Below are positions 10,519-19,094 of a DNA stretch of 64,000 nucleotides, one piece after another. Below the pieces are notes generated by a model, which saw only the letters and a program-made list of their open reading frames with translations, was not told where the DNA came from and did not search any database. The position numbers were made by a program, and so were the translations under genes. Every line of letters begins with the position of its first letter. The first letter of the stretch is position 1. The stretch comes from Acidimicrobiales bacterium (GTDB taxonomy: Bacteria; Actinomycetota; Acidimicrobiia; Acidimicrobiales; DATDAH01), in the NCBI GenBank assembly GCA_016794585.1, contig JAEUJM010000001.1, positions 124,001 to 188,000 of the forward strand, in the 5' to 3' direction.

Positions 10519-10983
10519 ATGGCCGACCACATCGAGAAGCTGGAACGGGCGACCGACCGGGCGACGGCGCCGGAGCACGCCCGCAAGCACGCCCGCTCCG
10601 AGGACGTGCGCGACGACGTGCGCGAAGCCATCCGGGAGCAGCGTGAGGAGATCAACGGCTCCTGGGCGGGCCCCGGCCTGGGGCCCATGACCGACGGCCA
10701 GTGGAAGGGCTTCGTCATCGGCGCACTGGTCGGCGGGGCGCTCGGCATGGTCCTGCTGCTGCCCTTCGGCCTCCTCGGTTGGGGAGGCGGTCTGGCGCTG
10801 GGCTGGCGGCTGCTGGTGGCCGCGATCGCCGGTGCACTCGCGGGAGGCACCGCCGGCGTCATCTACCTGGGGGGCCGGGTACCCGAGCTGGAGGGGGAAA
10901 CCGTCGACGCCGCCGGCCGACCGGACATCGGATCGTCACCGCGTGACCCGGCCACCGACGCTCGGGGGCGCCACCACGCCTGA
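10519..10983 (+). CDS. Small membrane protein with glycine-rich hairpin
   Basis: Protein of 154 aa. A charged N-terminal helix (about 1-50, rich in Arg, Glu and Asp) precedes two membrane segments around 67-86 and 93-119 with glycine-zipper spacing (GFVIGALVGGALGMV; AIAGALAGGTAGVIYLGG), then a polar tail. No family was recognised. TAGTGA lies six nt before the ATG and no Shine-Dalgarno is visible, so the mRNA may be leaderless. The genes on both sides look unrelated. Confidence 0.7.
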   Translation: MADHIEKLERATDRATAPEHARKHARSEDVRDDVREAIREQREEINGSWAGPGLGPMTDGQWKGFVIGALVGGALGMVLLLPFGLLGWGGGLALGWRLLVAAIAGALAGGTAGVIYLGGRVPELEGETVDAAGRPDIGSSPRDPATDARGRHHA

Positions 10984-11046
10984 GGGCGCTGGGCCCACCG
11001 TCACCCGTTTGCGCCTGCGGTCCGGACGGTCGTGCGGCCTCGGGCG

Positions 11047-11913
11047 TCACCTCGTCGCCTGCGCCTCCAACCAGGCGCAGGCCGCGTCGAGGTGTCCTCC
11101 GGGGACGCGGTCCCGGCCCACGGCGGCGCCTGTTCGTGCGGACGCCGCCAGCGCCGCGGCCACGTCAGGTCGGCTGGCGAGCACCCGGAGGGGTGCGAAC
11201 TGCACCCGGATGGTGAACAGGACGGCCCCCGACCCCGGGAGCCGTCGCAGGGTCTGACGCTCGCTGCGCAGCCAGAGGCGCTCGCCGGCGTTCCCTGCCG
11301 TGATGCCCGGGCGGGGCGGCGGGTGCTCGGGCACGAAGAGGGTGTCGTGGTCGTGGACCCCCCAGTTGCGCCGCAGCACGATGCGGCCCTCGGGGATCCG
11401 CTCGAGGAAGCGGTCGACCTTGGCACGCAGCTCCTGCTCGTAGTGCGGGACGGGGCCGTGGATGGCGGCGGCCGACCCCCCGATCTTGTCGGCGAGGCGC
11501 CAGTGCGACGGGAAGCAGAGGGCCGCCGCCACCAGTGCGATGTCGCCGTCGCGCTCGGCCATGAGGCACAGGTCCTCCTGCACCAGTCGGGCCGCGGCCT
11601 CGAGGGGGTGACACCCTGCCGGCGGCGGCGCCGCCGCCGTGCTCCGGAGACCCTCGGGCCGGTGGGTCGCCAGCCACGCCTCGACCAGGGCGAGCGTCTC
11701 CGCGCCGGCGGCCTCGGTGCCGGGCAGGGCGGCGAACACGTCGTCGTGGCGCCGGCTCAGCAGGCGGGCCTTCTCCGTGAGCTCGGCCTCGCGCCGGTCG
11801 TCGACGGCCAGCCAGGCCGCTTCGTCGATCGTGCGCAGGCCCATGTGCAGCCAGGGCGGGCCCGGCTCGAGCACCAGCTCGTCGAGCCACGACGGCGGCT
11901 CGACGCGCGACAC
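11047..11913 (-). CDS. Heme-dependent oxidative N-demethylase family protein (DUF3445)
   Basis: Predicted 288 aa protein of the DUF3445 family, whose studied members bind heme through a PAS-like fold and oxidatively demethylate secondary amines. Seen: PPWLHMGLRTID near the start, VQEDLCLMAERDGDIALVAA, CFPSHWRLADKIG, IHGPVPHYEQEL and the IVLRRNWGVHDHDTLFVPE block. Partner ferredoxin or reductase subunits are not beside it. The GTG at 11913 is the first start outside the divergent gene; an ATG at 11952 is in frame but would overlap that gene. Neither has a Shine-Dalgarno. Family assignment is fairly sure; the substrate is unknown. Confidence 0.78.
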   Translation of the reverse strand: MSRVEPPSWLDELVLEPGPPWLHMGLRTIDEAAWLAVDDRREAELTEKARLLSRRHDDVFAALPGTEAAGAETLALVEAWLATHRPEGLRSTAAAPPPAGCHPLEAAARLVQEDLCLMAERDGDIALVAAALCFPSHWRLADKIGGSAAAIHGPVPHYEQELRAKVDRFLERIPEGRIVLRRNWGVHDHDTLFVPEHPPPRPGITAGNAGERLWLRSERQTLRRLPGSGAVLFTIRVQFAPLRVLASRPDVAAALAASARTGAAVGRDRVPGGHLDAACAWLEAQATR

Positions 11914-11922
11914 TGGCGAGCC

Positions 11923-12363
11923 ATGGCCGGCTCGGGCGTCACCATCAACCATGTGGGGCAGTGTGTCAGCGATCTGGACCGCGCCAGGGCGTTCTACGAG
12001 GCCTTCGGCTTCGCCGTGGTGCGTGAGCTCCAGGTGCCCGACGGGGCGTCGTCGCTCCTGCGCCTCGACCCGCCCATGGGCATGACCGCGCTCTACCTCG
12101 AGCGTGACGGCTTCGTGCTCGAGCTGATGCACTTCGCCGGCGACGGCCCGGAGGCTGCGCCCGCCGTGCCCCGCCCGGTCAACCAGCCCGGGCTGACCCA
12201 CCTCTCCCTGGGGGTCGACGACCTCGACGAGGCCCTCGCCACGGTGCGCGACCACGGGGGCGAGGTGCTCGACGACACGAACGTGGGGGTGGCGGTGTTC
12301 GTGCGCGACCCCGACGGGCAGCTCGTCGAGCTCTTGACCGGGTGGACCAAACCCACCCGCTGA
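11923..12363 (+). CDS. VOC/glyoxalase-fold protein
   Basis: Protein of 146 aa with two beta-alpha-beta-beta-beta modules. Seen: INHVGQCVSDLDRARAFYEA (first metal-ligand His), LYLERDGFVLELM with its Glu, GLTHLSLGVDDLDEALA (second His) and VFVRDPDGQLVELL (second Glu): four residues in the positions that bind divalent metal in the vicinal-oxygen-chelate family. Members are glyoxalases, extradiol dioxygenases, epimerases or resistance proteins; the substrate is not evident. The ATG lies only nine bp from the divergent GTG at 11913, with no Shine-Dalgarno. Confidence 0.85.
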   Translation: MAGSGVTINHVGQCVSDLDRARAFYEAFGFAVVRELQVPDGASSLLRLDPPMGMTALYLERDGFVLELMHFAGDGPEAAPAVPRPVNQPGLTHLSLGVDDLDEALATVRDHGGEVLDDTNVGVAVFVRDPDGQLVELLTGWTKPTR

Positions 12364-12379
12364 GGGCGGTCGCCCTGGC

Positions 12380-12835
12380 TCAGCCGGCCGTGCCGAGGGC
12401 CGCCAGGGCCTTGTCGGCGTGGACGTTCATGTTCAGCTCGCTGGTGACCACCTCGACGATGGTCTGATCGGTCCCGATCACGAAGGTGGCGCGCTTGTTG
12501 GGGAGCGGGCCTCGGCGTGACACCCCGAAGCCGTTGGCCACGGTGCGGTCCGGGTCGGACAGCAGGGGGTACCCCAGGCCGTGCTTGTCGTCGAACTCGG
12601 CCTGCTTGTCGACGGCGTCGGCGCTGATGCCGATGCGCTGCGCGCCGACGGCCTCGAACTCGGCGCCGATGTCGCGGAAGTGGCACGCCTCGCGGGTGCA
12701 GCCCGTGGTCATCGCCTGCGGGTAGAAGAAGAGCACCACGGGGCCGTCGGCGAGCAGCCCCGCCAAAGTGACGGTCGCGCCGTGCTGGTCGAGGAGCTCG
12801 AAGTCCGGGGCCCGCTCGCCCACTTTCAGTGCCAT
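12380..12835 (-). CDS. bcp: Thiol peroxidase / peroxiredoxin, Bcp type
   Basis: Cytosolic peroxiredoxin of 151 aa that reduces hydroperoxides. Seen: VGERAPDFELLDQHG at the start; the active-site loop reads MTTGCTREACHFRD, with the peroxidatic Cys and a second Cys five residues on, as in Bcp/PrxQ proteins; VIGTDQTIVEVV near the end. The usual Pro in the PxxxTxxC loop is not in its common place (YPQAMTTGC), a small departure. The start is supported by TAGCCT six nt upstream, indicating a leaderless mRNA. It diverges from the L,D-transpeptidase gene. Confidence 0.92.
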   Translation of the reverse strand: MALKVGERAPDFELLDQHGATVTLAGLLADGPVVLFFYPQAMTTGCTREACHFRDIGAEFEAVGAQRIGISADAVDKQAEFDDKHGLGYPLLSDPDRTVANGFGVSRRGPLPNKRATFVIGTDQTIVEVVTSELNMNVHADKALAALGTAG

Positions 12836-12841
12836 CGGGCC

Positions 12842-12847
12842 AGGCTA
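12842..12847 (-). promoter_or_regulatory. -10 box for bcp (leaderless)
   Basis: TAGCCT on the minus strand, followed by six nt and then the ATG at 12835. No Shine-Dalgarno is present. The same hexamer occurs before the divergent gene at 12921. Confidence 0.65.
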
Positions 12848-12907
12848 CGGGGCGGCGGCCGCACTGTGGGCATCGGGTGACGCGGGTGACCCGGTTGACC
12901 GCGTCGG

Positions 12908-12913
12908 TAGCCT
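12908..12913 (+). promoter_or_regulatory. -10 box for the L,D-transpeptidase gene (leaderless)
   Basis: TAGCCT followed by seven nt and the ATG at 12921, without a Shine-Dalgarno. Tandem CGGGTGAC-like units lie just upstream at about 12876-12900. Confidence 0.6.
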
Positions 12914-12920
12914 TGAACCG

Positions 12921-13700
12921 ATGTCCACCCGGCGTCGCGTGCTCGTGCTGTCGATGGTCGGCCTGCTCCTGGTCGCCGGCACCATCGCCTTGCGCGTCGG
13001 TGCCGATCAGCCCACGGAGACGTCGGCGCTGGCCGAGACCCTCGCCGGGGTCGAGCCGCCGCCGCCGACCACGTCGTCCACGAGCACCACCGTCGATCCC
13101 GCCGACGAGGGCTTCCTGGCCGCCCACGCAGGGGTGCCGTCGGTCGAGCTCTTCGACTCGCCGACGGCCACCCAGCCGCTGGCGGCGCTTCCCAACCCCA
13201 CCGACGAGAACGTCCCGTTGGCGTTCCTCGTGCGTGAGGAGCGCGGTGACCGGCTGAAGGTGGCCATCCCCGAGCGCCCCAACGGCACGGAGGCCTGGAT
13301 CGACAAGGTGGACGTCGTGACGAGGGAGGTCCCGAACCGCATCCGGGTCGAGGTCGGCGCCCGGCGGCTCACGGTCCTCCGCGGCCACAGCGACGAGGCG
13401 GTCGTCACCATGACGGTGGCCGTGGGGACCGATGCCACCCCCACACCCCTCGGCAACTTCTACGTCGACATCTCGGTGGCGCAGACGAACTACACGCCCT
13501 GGATCCTCAGCGTGGCCGGGTTCTCCGACGCCCTCCAGAGCTTCGCCGGGGGCAACGGCCAGATCGCCATCCACGGCTGGAGCGACAACTCGGTCCTCGG
13601 ACAGAACGTCAGCAACGGCTGCGTCCGGGTGAGCTTCGACGACCTGTGGCGCCTCCGCGACCTCGCCCCGGTGGGCACCCCCGTCGAGATCGTCGCCTGA
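12921..13700 (+). CDS. L,D-transpeptidase (YkuD domain), membrane anchored
   Basis: Protein of 259 aa. N-terminal membrane anchor about 7-24, a Thr/Pro linker (PPPPTTSSTSTTVD), an SH3-like middle region, then a YkuD domain. The catalytic signature is complete: IAIHGW followed by VSNGCVRV near 214-236, giving the HG...SxGCxR set with the nucleophilic Cys. The enzyme forms 3-3 peptidoglycan cross-links outside the membrane. It faces the deacetylase/Rpf genes at 13744-15279, which also act on the wall. The start is supported by the -10 box at 12908. Confidence 0.92.
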   Translation: MSTRRRVLVLSMVGLLLVAGTIALRVGADQPTETSALAETLAGVEPPPPTTSSTSTTVDPADEGFLAAHAGVPSVELFDSPTATQPLAALPNPTDENVPLAFLVREERGDRLKVAIPERPNGTEAWIDKVDVVTREVPNRIRVEVGARRLTVLRGHSDEAVVTMTVAVGTDATPTPLGNFYVDISVAQTNYTPWILSVAGFSDALQSFAGGNGQIAIHGWSDNSVLGQNVSNGCVRVSFDDLWRLRDLAPVGTPVEIVA

Positions 13701-13743
13701 TCGACCGCGGCGCGTCGCTCGGCGGCCCCGAGGCGCGGTGCCG

Positions 13744-14868
13744 TCACCCGGGTGAGGTGCCCTCCGGCTCCTGAGGGTCCTGCCCGAGGCCGGGGAGCAC
13801 GAAGCGGTACCCGGCTCGTCGCAGGCCGGTGATCACGTAGGGCAGGGCGTCGACGGTGGTCTGGCGGTCGCCTCCGCCGTCGTGGAACAACACGACGGCC
13901 CCGGGCTCGACCTGGTCGAGGAGGGCGGTCACCAGGGCGGTGGGTGCCGGCCGGGCGAAGTCCTCGGTGTCGACCGCCCAGCCGAGCACCCGGAGGTCGC
14001 GCTCGTGCGCCTGGGCCACGACGTCGTCGGTGAAGATGCCGTAGGGCGGCCGGAACAGGGTGGGACGTTCACCGGTGATGGCTTCGACGCGGTCGGCCGT
14101 CGGCCCGATCTCCGCGGCGAGCACGTCCGGCGACGCGTCGGTCAGGTCGGCGTGGTCGATGGAGTGGTCGCACAGGCGGTGGCCCTCGGCGGCGATGCGG
14201 GCCACGAGGTCGGGGTGGGCGTCGACCATGTCGCCGACGACGCAGAACACCGCCGGCACGTTGCGGCGCTTCAAGATGTCGAGCACCTGCGGGGTCCACT
14301 CGGCGTGGGGCCCGTCGTCGAACGACAAGGTGACCACCCGGCCCGGCACCTCGTAGGCCTCGACCGCCGGGGTCACCACTGTGGAGCGCACGGCCTCGTC
14401 GCTGTGGGCGCCGACGACGACGCGCCGCACCCCGTCGCGGCCGGGTCGCCAGGCGTGGCGCTCCACGTCGGGCAGGCCGGAAGCGGCGATGGGCTCGGTC
14501 CGGCTCACCGTCGCCTCCACCCAGTCGGTGCCGTCGGCGGTGCGCACCACGTCTCCCTCGTGCACCCGGTGGTCGTGGGTCGTGGCTTCCCCATTGCGGG
14601 TGATCACCGCCGGGTCGGTGACCCCCCGGATCACCCGGCCCGAGACGACGCTGCGCAGTCGGCCGTCACGGGGCGCCACGCCGGCGAGGTCCAGGGCCCG
14701 CCCCACGGTCGCCGGTTGACCCACCGCGACGGGCTGTTGGTCCACGACCACGTGGATGCGCACCGTGGCCGGAGGCGGTGTCGCCACCCCGAGGCCGACG
14801 AGGGCGAGCGGGGCCACGAGCCAGCCCGCCACGGTGCGCCCCGTGCGGGGTCGTCCGGAACGGGCCAT
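13744..14868 (-). CDS. DUF348-polysaccharide deacetylase fusion protein
   Basis: Exported 374 aa protein. N-terminal membrane anchor about 13-30; a DUF348-like region (VRIHVVVDQQPVAVGQPATVGRAL...) at about 35-95; then a segment that may be a diverged G5 domain; then a NodB-type carbohydrate esterase 4 domain from about 187. Seen: the TLSFDDGPH motif with its metal/base Asp pair, the H...H metal ligands in CDHSIDHADL, and RPPYG. CE4 enzymes deacetylate peptidoglycan or chitin-like sugars. DUF348 is normally found in RpfB; here an Rpf gene lies six nt upstream in the same operon. The ATG at 14868 begins a good signal anchor. Confidence 0.88.
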   Translation of the reverse strand: MARSGRPRTGRTVAGWLVAPLALVGLGVATPPPATVRIHVVVDQQPVAVGQPATVGRALDLAGVAPRDGRLRSVVSGRVIRGVTDPAVITRNGEATTHDHRVHEGDVVRTADGTDWVEATVSRTEPIAASGLPDVERHAWRPGRDGVRRVVVGAHSDEAVRSTVVTPAVEAYEVPGRVVTLSFDDGPHAEWTPQVLDILKRRNVPAVFCVVGDMVDAHPDLVARIAAEGHRLCDHSIDHADLTDASPDVLAAEIGPTADRVEAITGERPTLFRPPYGIFTDDVVAQAHERDLRVLGWAVDTEDFARPAPTALVTALLDQVEPGAVVLFHDGGGDRQTTVDALPYVITGLRRAGYRFVLPGLGQDPQEPEGTSPG

Positions 14869-14874
14869 GGCGGC

Positions 14875-15279
14875 TCAGGCCGGCCCGACGCGTTGGCCGC
14901 AGACCGGCCAGGGGGCGGCGCCCCGCTCGTCCCAGAGGGCACGGGCCATGGCGTCCTGCTCGGCGACGCTTCCCTTGTGCGGACCGAGTCCTTCGAGCCA
15001 CGGGTAGTAGCGACCGGCCACGTCGTTCCAGGTGGCGCGGGAGAACTGGTAGGCGCCGAAGTAGCGCCGGTTCGCGCTCTTGGCCTGGTAGTTGTCGCTC
15101 GACTCGCACTCGCGGAGGCGCAGGAGCTGTCGGTCGCTGAGCGCGTCGCGGTGCTTGGGCTCCTCGGCGAGGAAGGCGGCGAGCTGGGCGGAGGTGCAGG
15201 CCGAGAGCCCGAGGCACAGGGCCACCACGAGCAGCACGGCGCGCCAGGCCCGCGGGGGCGCGGTCGTCGGGACGGTCAT
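14875..15279 (-). CDS. Rpf-type transglycosylase lipoprotein
   Basis: Protein of 134 aa. Lipobox LSAC puts the lipidated Cys at residue 28. Residues 50-133 form an Rpf-like lysozyme-fold domain: LRECESSDNYQAKS with the candidate catalytic Glu57, RYFGAYQFSRATW, QDAMARALW and AAPWPVCG, with two Cys (58 and near the end) able to form the family disulfide. Rpf enzymes cut glycan strands and help dormant actinobacteria resume growth. The ATG at 15279 has GGAAG upstream and starts the lipoprotein signal. It is the first gene of an operon with the deacetylase (6 nt gap). Confidence 0.88.
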   Translation of the reverse strand: MTVPTTAPPRAWRAVLLVVALCLGLSACTSAQLAAFLAEEPKHRDALSDRQLLRLRECESSDNYQAKSANRRYFGAYQFSRATWNDVAGRYYPWLEGLGPHKGSVAEQDAMARALWDERGAAPWPVCGQRVGPA

Positions 15280-15382
15280 GGGGCTTCCGTCGGCGTGCGA
15301 CGGGCGACCTTGAGCGCAGGCTCGGTCGCTAGGGTCAGCGAACGACCGGGCGAGCCGGCCCATGGCGACGAGAGCGGGAGCG

Positions 15383-16837
15383 ATGAGCGAGACCATCCAC
15401 GAGCTGTTGATCGGCGGCCGGCGGCGTCCGGCCCGGTCGGGTGCAACCTTCTCGGTGAACGAGCCCGCCACAGGTCGGCCCATGGCCACGGTAGCGAAGG
15501 CCGGCCTGGCCGACGTGGACGACGCGTTGGCCGCCGCGACCCGGGCCTTCGACGAGGGGCCGTGGCCGCGGATGTCGCCCACCGAGCGGGGCCGGGTGCT
15601 GCTCCGGGCCGCCAACCTGCTCCGGGAGCGCAGCGAGGCCTTCGCCGAGGTCGAGGCCCGCAACGCCGGCAAGCCCATCGGCGACGCCCGCTGGGAGGTC
15701 GTCGAGGCCGCGGCCGCCACCCTCGAGTACTTCGGCGGCGCCGCCGACAAGCTCCAGGGCGAGGTGGCTCCCATCGCCGCCCCCGGACTCGGTCTGGTCC
15801 TGCGCCAGCCGGTCGGCGTGTGCGCGCTGATCGTGCCCTGGAACTTCCCGCTGATGATCGCCACGTGGAAGATCGCCCCCGCCCTCGCCTGCGGGAACCC
15901 CGTGGTGTTGAAGCCGGCGTCGTACACGCCCCTCAGCGCGCTCATGCTCGGCGAGCTGCTGGTCGAGGCCGGCGTGCCCGAGGACGCCATCTCGGTGTTG
16001 CCCGGGCCCGGCGGCGAGGTGGGCAATGCGCTGGTGAGCGACGAGCGCGTGGCGAAGATCTCCTTCACGGGTGAGACGGGCACGGGCACGTCGATCCTCC
16101 AGGCATCGGCACCGAACATCGCCCGGGTGTCGCTCGAGCTGGGCGGCAAGTCGGCCTGCATCGTGTTCGGCGACGCCGACATCGACCGGGCGGTCGACGA
16201 GCTCGCCGGCGCCGTGTTCGGCAACGCCGGCCAGGACTGCTGCGCCCGGAGCCGGGTGCTCGTCGAGCGGGGTGCCTACGACCAGTTCGTCGAGGCCTTC
16301 GTGCGCCGCACCGAGGCCATCAAGGTGGGTTCCCCCCTCGACGAGTCCACGCAGATGGGGCCGCTCATCTCCGAGGGCCAGCGGGCCACGGTGCGCGGGT
16401 ACGTCGAGTCGGGTGCGGCTGAGGGCGCCGCCGTCGTCACCGGTGGGGACGCCCCGGACGACCCCGCGCTGGCCGACGGCTCCTACCTCCGTCCGTGCGT
16501 GCTGAGCGGCGTCGACAACGACATGACGGTGGCACGGGAGGAGATCTTCGGTCCGGTGGCGGCGTTGCTGCCCTTCGACACCGAGGCCGACGCCGTGCGC
16601 ATCGCCAACGACTCCATCTACGGCCTCTCGGGCTCGCTCTGGACCCGCGACGTCGGTCGGGCCATCCGCGTCGCCAAGAGCGTGCGCACCGGTGTCCTCT
16701 CGGTGAACTCGAACCGCAGCGTGCACCCGCAGATGCCCTTCGGCGGCCACAAGCGCAGCGGTCTCGGTCGCGAGCTGGGGATGCACGCGCTGACGGCCTA
16801 CACGGAGGTCAAGAGCATCTACCTCTCGGACGAGTGA
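15383..16837 (+). CDS. Aldehyde dehydrogenase family protein
   Basis: NAD(P)-dependent aldehyde dehydrogenase of 484 aa. Seen: PWNFPLMIATWKIAPALACGN (cofactor loop), SFTGETGTG, the general-base Glu in SLELGGKSA, the nucleophile in NAGQDCCARSR, and EEIFGPV near the C-terminus. The exact aldehyde is unknown; it resembles betaine-aldehyde/aminobutyraldehyde-type enzymes. An upstream ATG at 15362 is in frame, but GGGAG precedes the one at 15383 and SETIHELLIGG is the usual beginning. TAGGGT at 15330-15335 is a possible -10 box. The next gene starts 13 nt after its stop. Confidence 0.9.
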   Translation: MSETIHELLIGGRRRPARSGATFSVNEPATGRPMATVAKAGLADVDDALAAATRAFDEGPWPRMSPTERGRVLLRAANLLRERSEAFAEVEARNAGKPIGDARWEVVEAAAATLEYFGGAADKLQGEVAPIAAPGLGLVLRQPVGVCALIVPWNFPLMIATWKIAPALACGNPVVLKPASYTPLSALMLGELLVEAGVPEDAISVLPGPGGEVGNALVSDERVAKISFTGETGTGTSILQASAPNIARVSLELGGKSACIVFGDADIDRAVDELAGAVFGNAGQDCCARSRVLVERGAYDQFVEAFVRRTEAIKVGSPLDESTQMGPLISEGQRATVRGYVESGAAEGAAVVTGGDAPDDPALADGSYLRPCVLSGVDNDMTVAREEIFGPVAALLPFDTEADAVRIANDSIYGLSGSLWTRDVGRAIRVAKSVRTGVLSVNSNRSVHPQMPFGGHKRSGLGRELGMHALTAYTEVKSIYLSDE

Positions 16838-16850
16838 AGGACCGCTGACC

Positions 16851-17897
16851 GTGGCCCGCGCCGGCGCCGTCGAGCTCCGCTGCTGCTTCTACAACGCGTT
16901 CCTCCTGCGGGCCGCCCGGGTGCCCCTGCCCGGCCGCGCGCGCTACCTGCACTCGGCGCCGGCGGTCGACGCCCGGTCCCGCGAGCTGGGCCGGCGCCTG
17001 GCCGGCCGCTACGACGTCGCCGCGCTCTGCGAGGTGTTCGACCAGTCCGAGCACCGGGCCCTGGTGTCCGGATGGCACGGGCGCGGCGGCCGCCATGGCC
17101 GTCCCCGCACGGCGGCGGGCCCACCGGTGCTCCTGCGGCGGGTGCCCCTGGTCAAGACCAGCGGCCTGCTGACCGTGGTCGACGGCCATGCGGTCGCCCG
17201 GACCGCCACGCACCTCTACCGCACCCGCGGGCACCGGTTCCTGGACGCCGACGCCTGGGCCCACAAGGGCGCCTTGCTGGTCGAGGTGGACGTGGGCCTC
17301 GCCGCCAACCTCGAGGTCTACAGCACCCACCTGATCTGGGGTGGCGACCTGCTCGTCCCCCGTGAGCGCCATCACCGCTCCGCCGTGGCCGACTTCCGCC
17401 AGGCGCAGGCCCACGAGTTGCTGGACTTCGTGCGCCGCACCCACCGCCCGGGCAACGCCACGCTGGTCGTGGGTGACTTCAACATCGACGCCCTGCACCC
17501 GAGCTCGGCCTACACCGACCTCACCGGCGCCATGGGAGACGCAGGCTTCGACGACCTCTGGCTGACCCACGGCACCGGCCCGGGATGGACGTGTGACCTG
17601 CGCAAGGCGCCCGAGGTCATCGCCGTGGCCGACCCCGACGATCCCGACCGCTGCCTCGACCGGGCCTCACGAGAGGACCAGGCGCAGGCGGACGCGCCCC
17701 CCGAGGACGGGAACGAGCCGGGAAAGCGGATCGACTTCGCGTGGCTGCGCCGGCCCACCGGCGAGGACGGGGTCGCCGTCGAGGTCCGGGCCGTTCGCCG
17801 CCTCGCGTTCCCCCGCGAGCCGGGGGTCCCGGGCTACGACGAGCTGCCGTTCCTCTCCGACCACCTCGGGCTGCACCTCGAGCTCGCCTTGCGCTGA
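16851..17897 (+). CDS. Endonuclease/exonuclease/phosphatase-fold protein
   Basis: Predicted 348 aa member of the EEP superfamily (DNase I, AP endonuclease and sphingomyelinase fold). Seen: CCFYNAFLLR near the start, ALCEVFDQ (metal-binding Glu), YSTHLIWGG, VVGDFNIDA (Asp-x-Asn) and a terminal SDHLGLHLEL (Ser-Asp-His). All key acidic residues and the final His are present, so activity is likely; whether it cuts nucleic acid or a phosphodiester lipid cannot be decided. No signal peptide is evident. The GTG follows the aldehyde dehydrogenase by 13 nt, so the two are probably co-transcribed although unrelated in pathway. Confidence 0.82.
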   Translation: MARAGAVELRCCFYNAFLLRAARVPLPGRARYLHSAPAVDARSRELGRRLAGRYDVAALCEVFDQSEHRALVSGWHGRGGRHGRPRTAAGPPVLLRRVPLVKTSGLLTVVDGHAVARTATHLYRTRGHRFLDADAWAHKGALLVEVDVGLAANLEVYSTHLIWGGDLLVPRERHHRSAVADFRQAQAHELLDFVRRTHRPGNATLVVGDFNIDALHPSSAYTDLTGAMGDAGFDDLWLTHGTGPGWTCDLRKAPEVIAVADPDDPDRCLDRASREDQAQADAPPEDGNEPGKRIDFAWLRRPTGEDGVAVEVRAVRRLAFPREPGVPGYDELPFLSDHLGLHLELALR

Positions 17898-17925
17898 GGC
17901 TCGCCGCGGCCGTAGCGCGCGTGCG

Positions 17926-19047
17926 TCAGCCCGGCGCGCGAGCTCGGCGGCGCACGAGGGCGAGGCCGGCGGCGGGCAGCAGGACGGCGGCCGCCACGAC
18001 GACGACGGGGGCGAGCCAGGGAGCGAACCGGCCGTCCAGGCCCTCCGCCGGTGGCGCCGGCGCGAGGGGGTGGCGCACCGCCCCCTCGGTCACGGCGGCA
18101 TCCGCGTCCACCACGCCCGCGCCGAGGCGGGGGTCCTCCTCGGGGTTGCTGGCGGTGGTCACGAGCACCTCACGGACCTCCTCGGCGTTCAGCCCCTGAG
18201 CCAGCAGGAGGGCGGCCACCCCCGACACGAGCCCGGCCGACATCGAGGTGCCGTCCAGTGCCTCGTAGCCGTCGGTGCCGTTCGGCCACCGGGTCGTGGG
18301 AGCGACCGGGGCGGTCGACAGCACGTCCACCCCGGGGGCGGCGACCGCGCTGGGGTCGCCGAAGGTGCTGAAGGAGGCGGGGTCCCCGCCGGCGTCCGTG
18401 GCGTTGACCACCACGACCGGTACGCCCGGCCGGTAGGCGGTCTCGGTCTCGGCCCCGTTCCCCGCGGCGGCGACCACGACCACGCCGCGCTCGGCGGCGT
18501 TGCGCACGGCCCGGTTCAAGGGGCCGTTGGTGAACAGCGCCGGGGCGAGGCCGTCTCCGCCGAGCGAGAGGTTGACCACCCTGGCACCGTGGGCCACGGC
18601 CCAGTCGACCCCCTCGGCGATGGTGCGGGCCGAGCCCGAGCCGTCGGTCCGCAGGGCCCGCACCGGGAGGAGCTCGGCCTCGGGGGCGGCGCCGGTGATG
18701 CCCTCGCCGTTGCCTCCCACGGCGGCGGCGAGACCGGCGACGTGGGTGCCGTGCCCGTTGGGGTCGTCGGGGTCCTCGTCGCCGTCGACGAGATCGACCC
18801 CGGGGCGCAGGTGGTCGGCGAGGTCGGGGTGGCGTGGGTCGACGCCCGTGTCGACGACCGCGATCAACACCCCGGCACCCTGGGTCCGGGTCCAGGCCGC
18901 GGGGAGGCGCAGGGTGGTGAGCGCGTACTGCGTGTCTCGCCGCGGGTCGCCGTCCTGGATCCGATCGGCGAGCGCCGTCGCGGGGGTGAGGGTCGTTGCG
19001 GTGACCACGCCGGCAACGGCGATCGCCGCGAGTAGCCGTCGTCCCAT
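17926..19047 (-). CDS. Subtilisin-like serine protease, C-terminally membrane anchored
   Basis: Exported S8 peptidase of 373 aa. Signal peptide about 1-27; catalytic Asp66 in VVDTGVD, His99 in NGHGTHVAG, oxyanion region AAAGNGAET and Ser in DGTSMSAGL. A C-terminal membrane helix (WLAPVVVVAAAVLLPAAGLALV) followed by RRRAR gives a type I topology like mycosins. No type VII secretion genes are nearby, so a mycosin role is not supported by context. The ATG at 19047 starts the signal peptide; no Shine-Dalgarno is visible. It converges with the EEP gene. Confidence 0.9.
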   Translation of the reverse strand: MGRRLLAAIAVAGVVTATTLTPATALADRIQDGDPRRDTQYALTTLRLPAAWTRTQGAGVLIAVVDTGVDPRHPDLADHLRPGVDLVDGDEDPDDPNGHGTHVAGLAAAVGGNGEGITGAAPEAELLPVRALRTDGSGSARTIAEGVDWAVAHGARVVNLSLGGDGLAPALFTNGPLNRAVRNAAERGVVVVAAAGNGAETETAYRPGVPVVVVNATDAGGDPASFSTFGDPSAVAAPGVDVLSTAPVAPTTRWPNGTDGYEALDGTSMSAGLVSGVAALLLAQGLNAEEVREVLVTTASNPEEDPRLGAGVVDADAAVTEGAVRHPLAPAPPAEGLDGRFAPWLAPVVVVAAAVLLPAAGLALVRRRARAPG

Positions 19048-19094
19048 GTCGATCCGTCGGCCCGGCGGGGGGCCGGGTGAAGGTCGGGAGCGGC

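Noticed and set aside
13744-13755. Palindrome TCACCCGGGTGA between convergent genes
   Set aside because: It includes the deacetylase stop codon, is short and GC-rich, and could easily arise by chance; no T-run follows.
17917-17942. Possible terminator hairpin between the EEP and subtilase genes
   Set aside because: The CGCGCG arms are simple alternating GC sequence with a long loop, so support is too weak to annotate.
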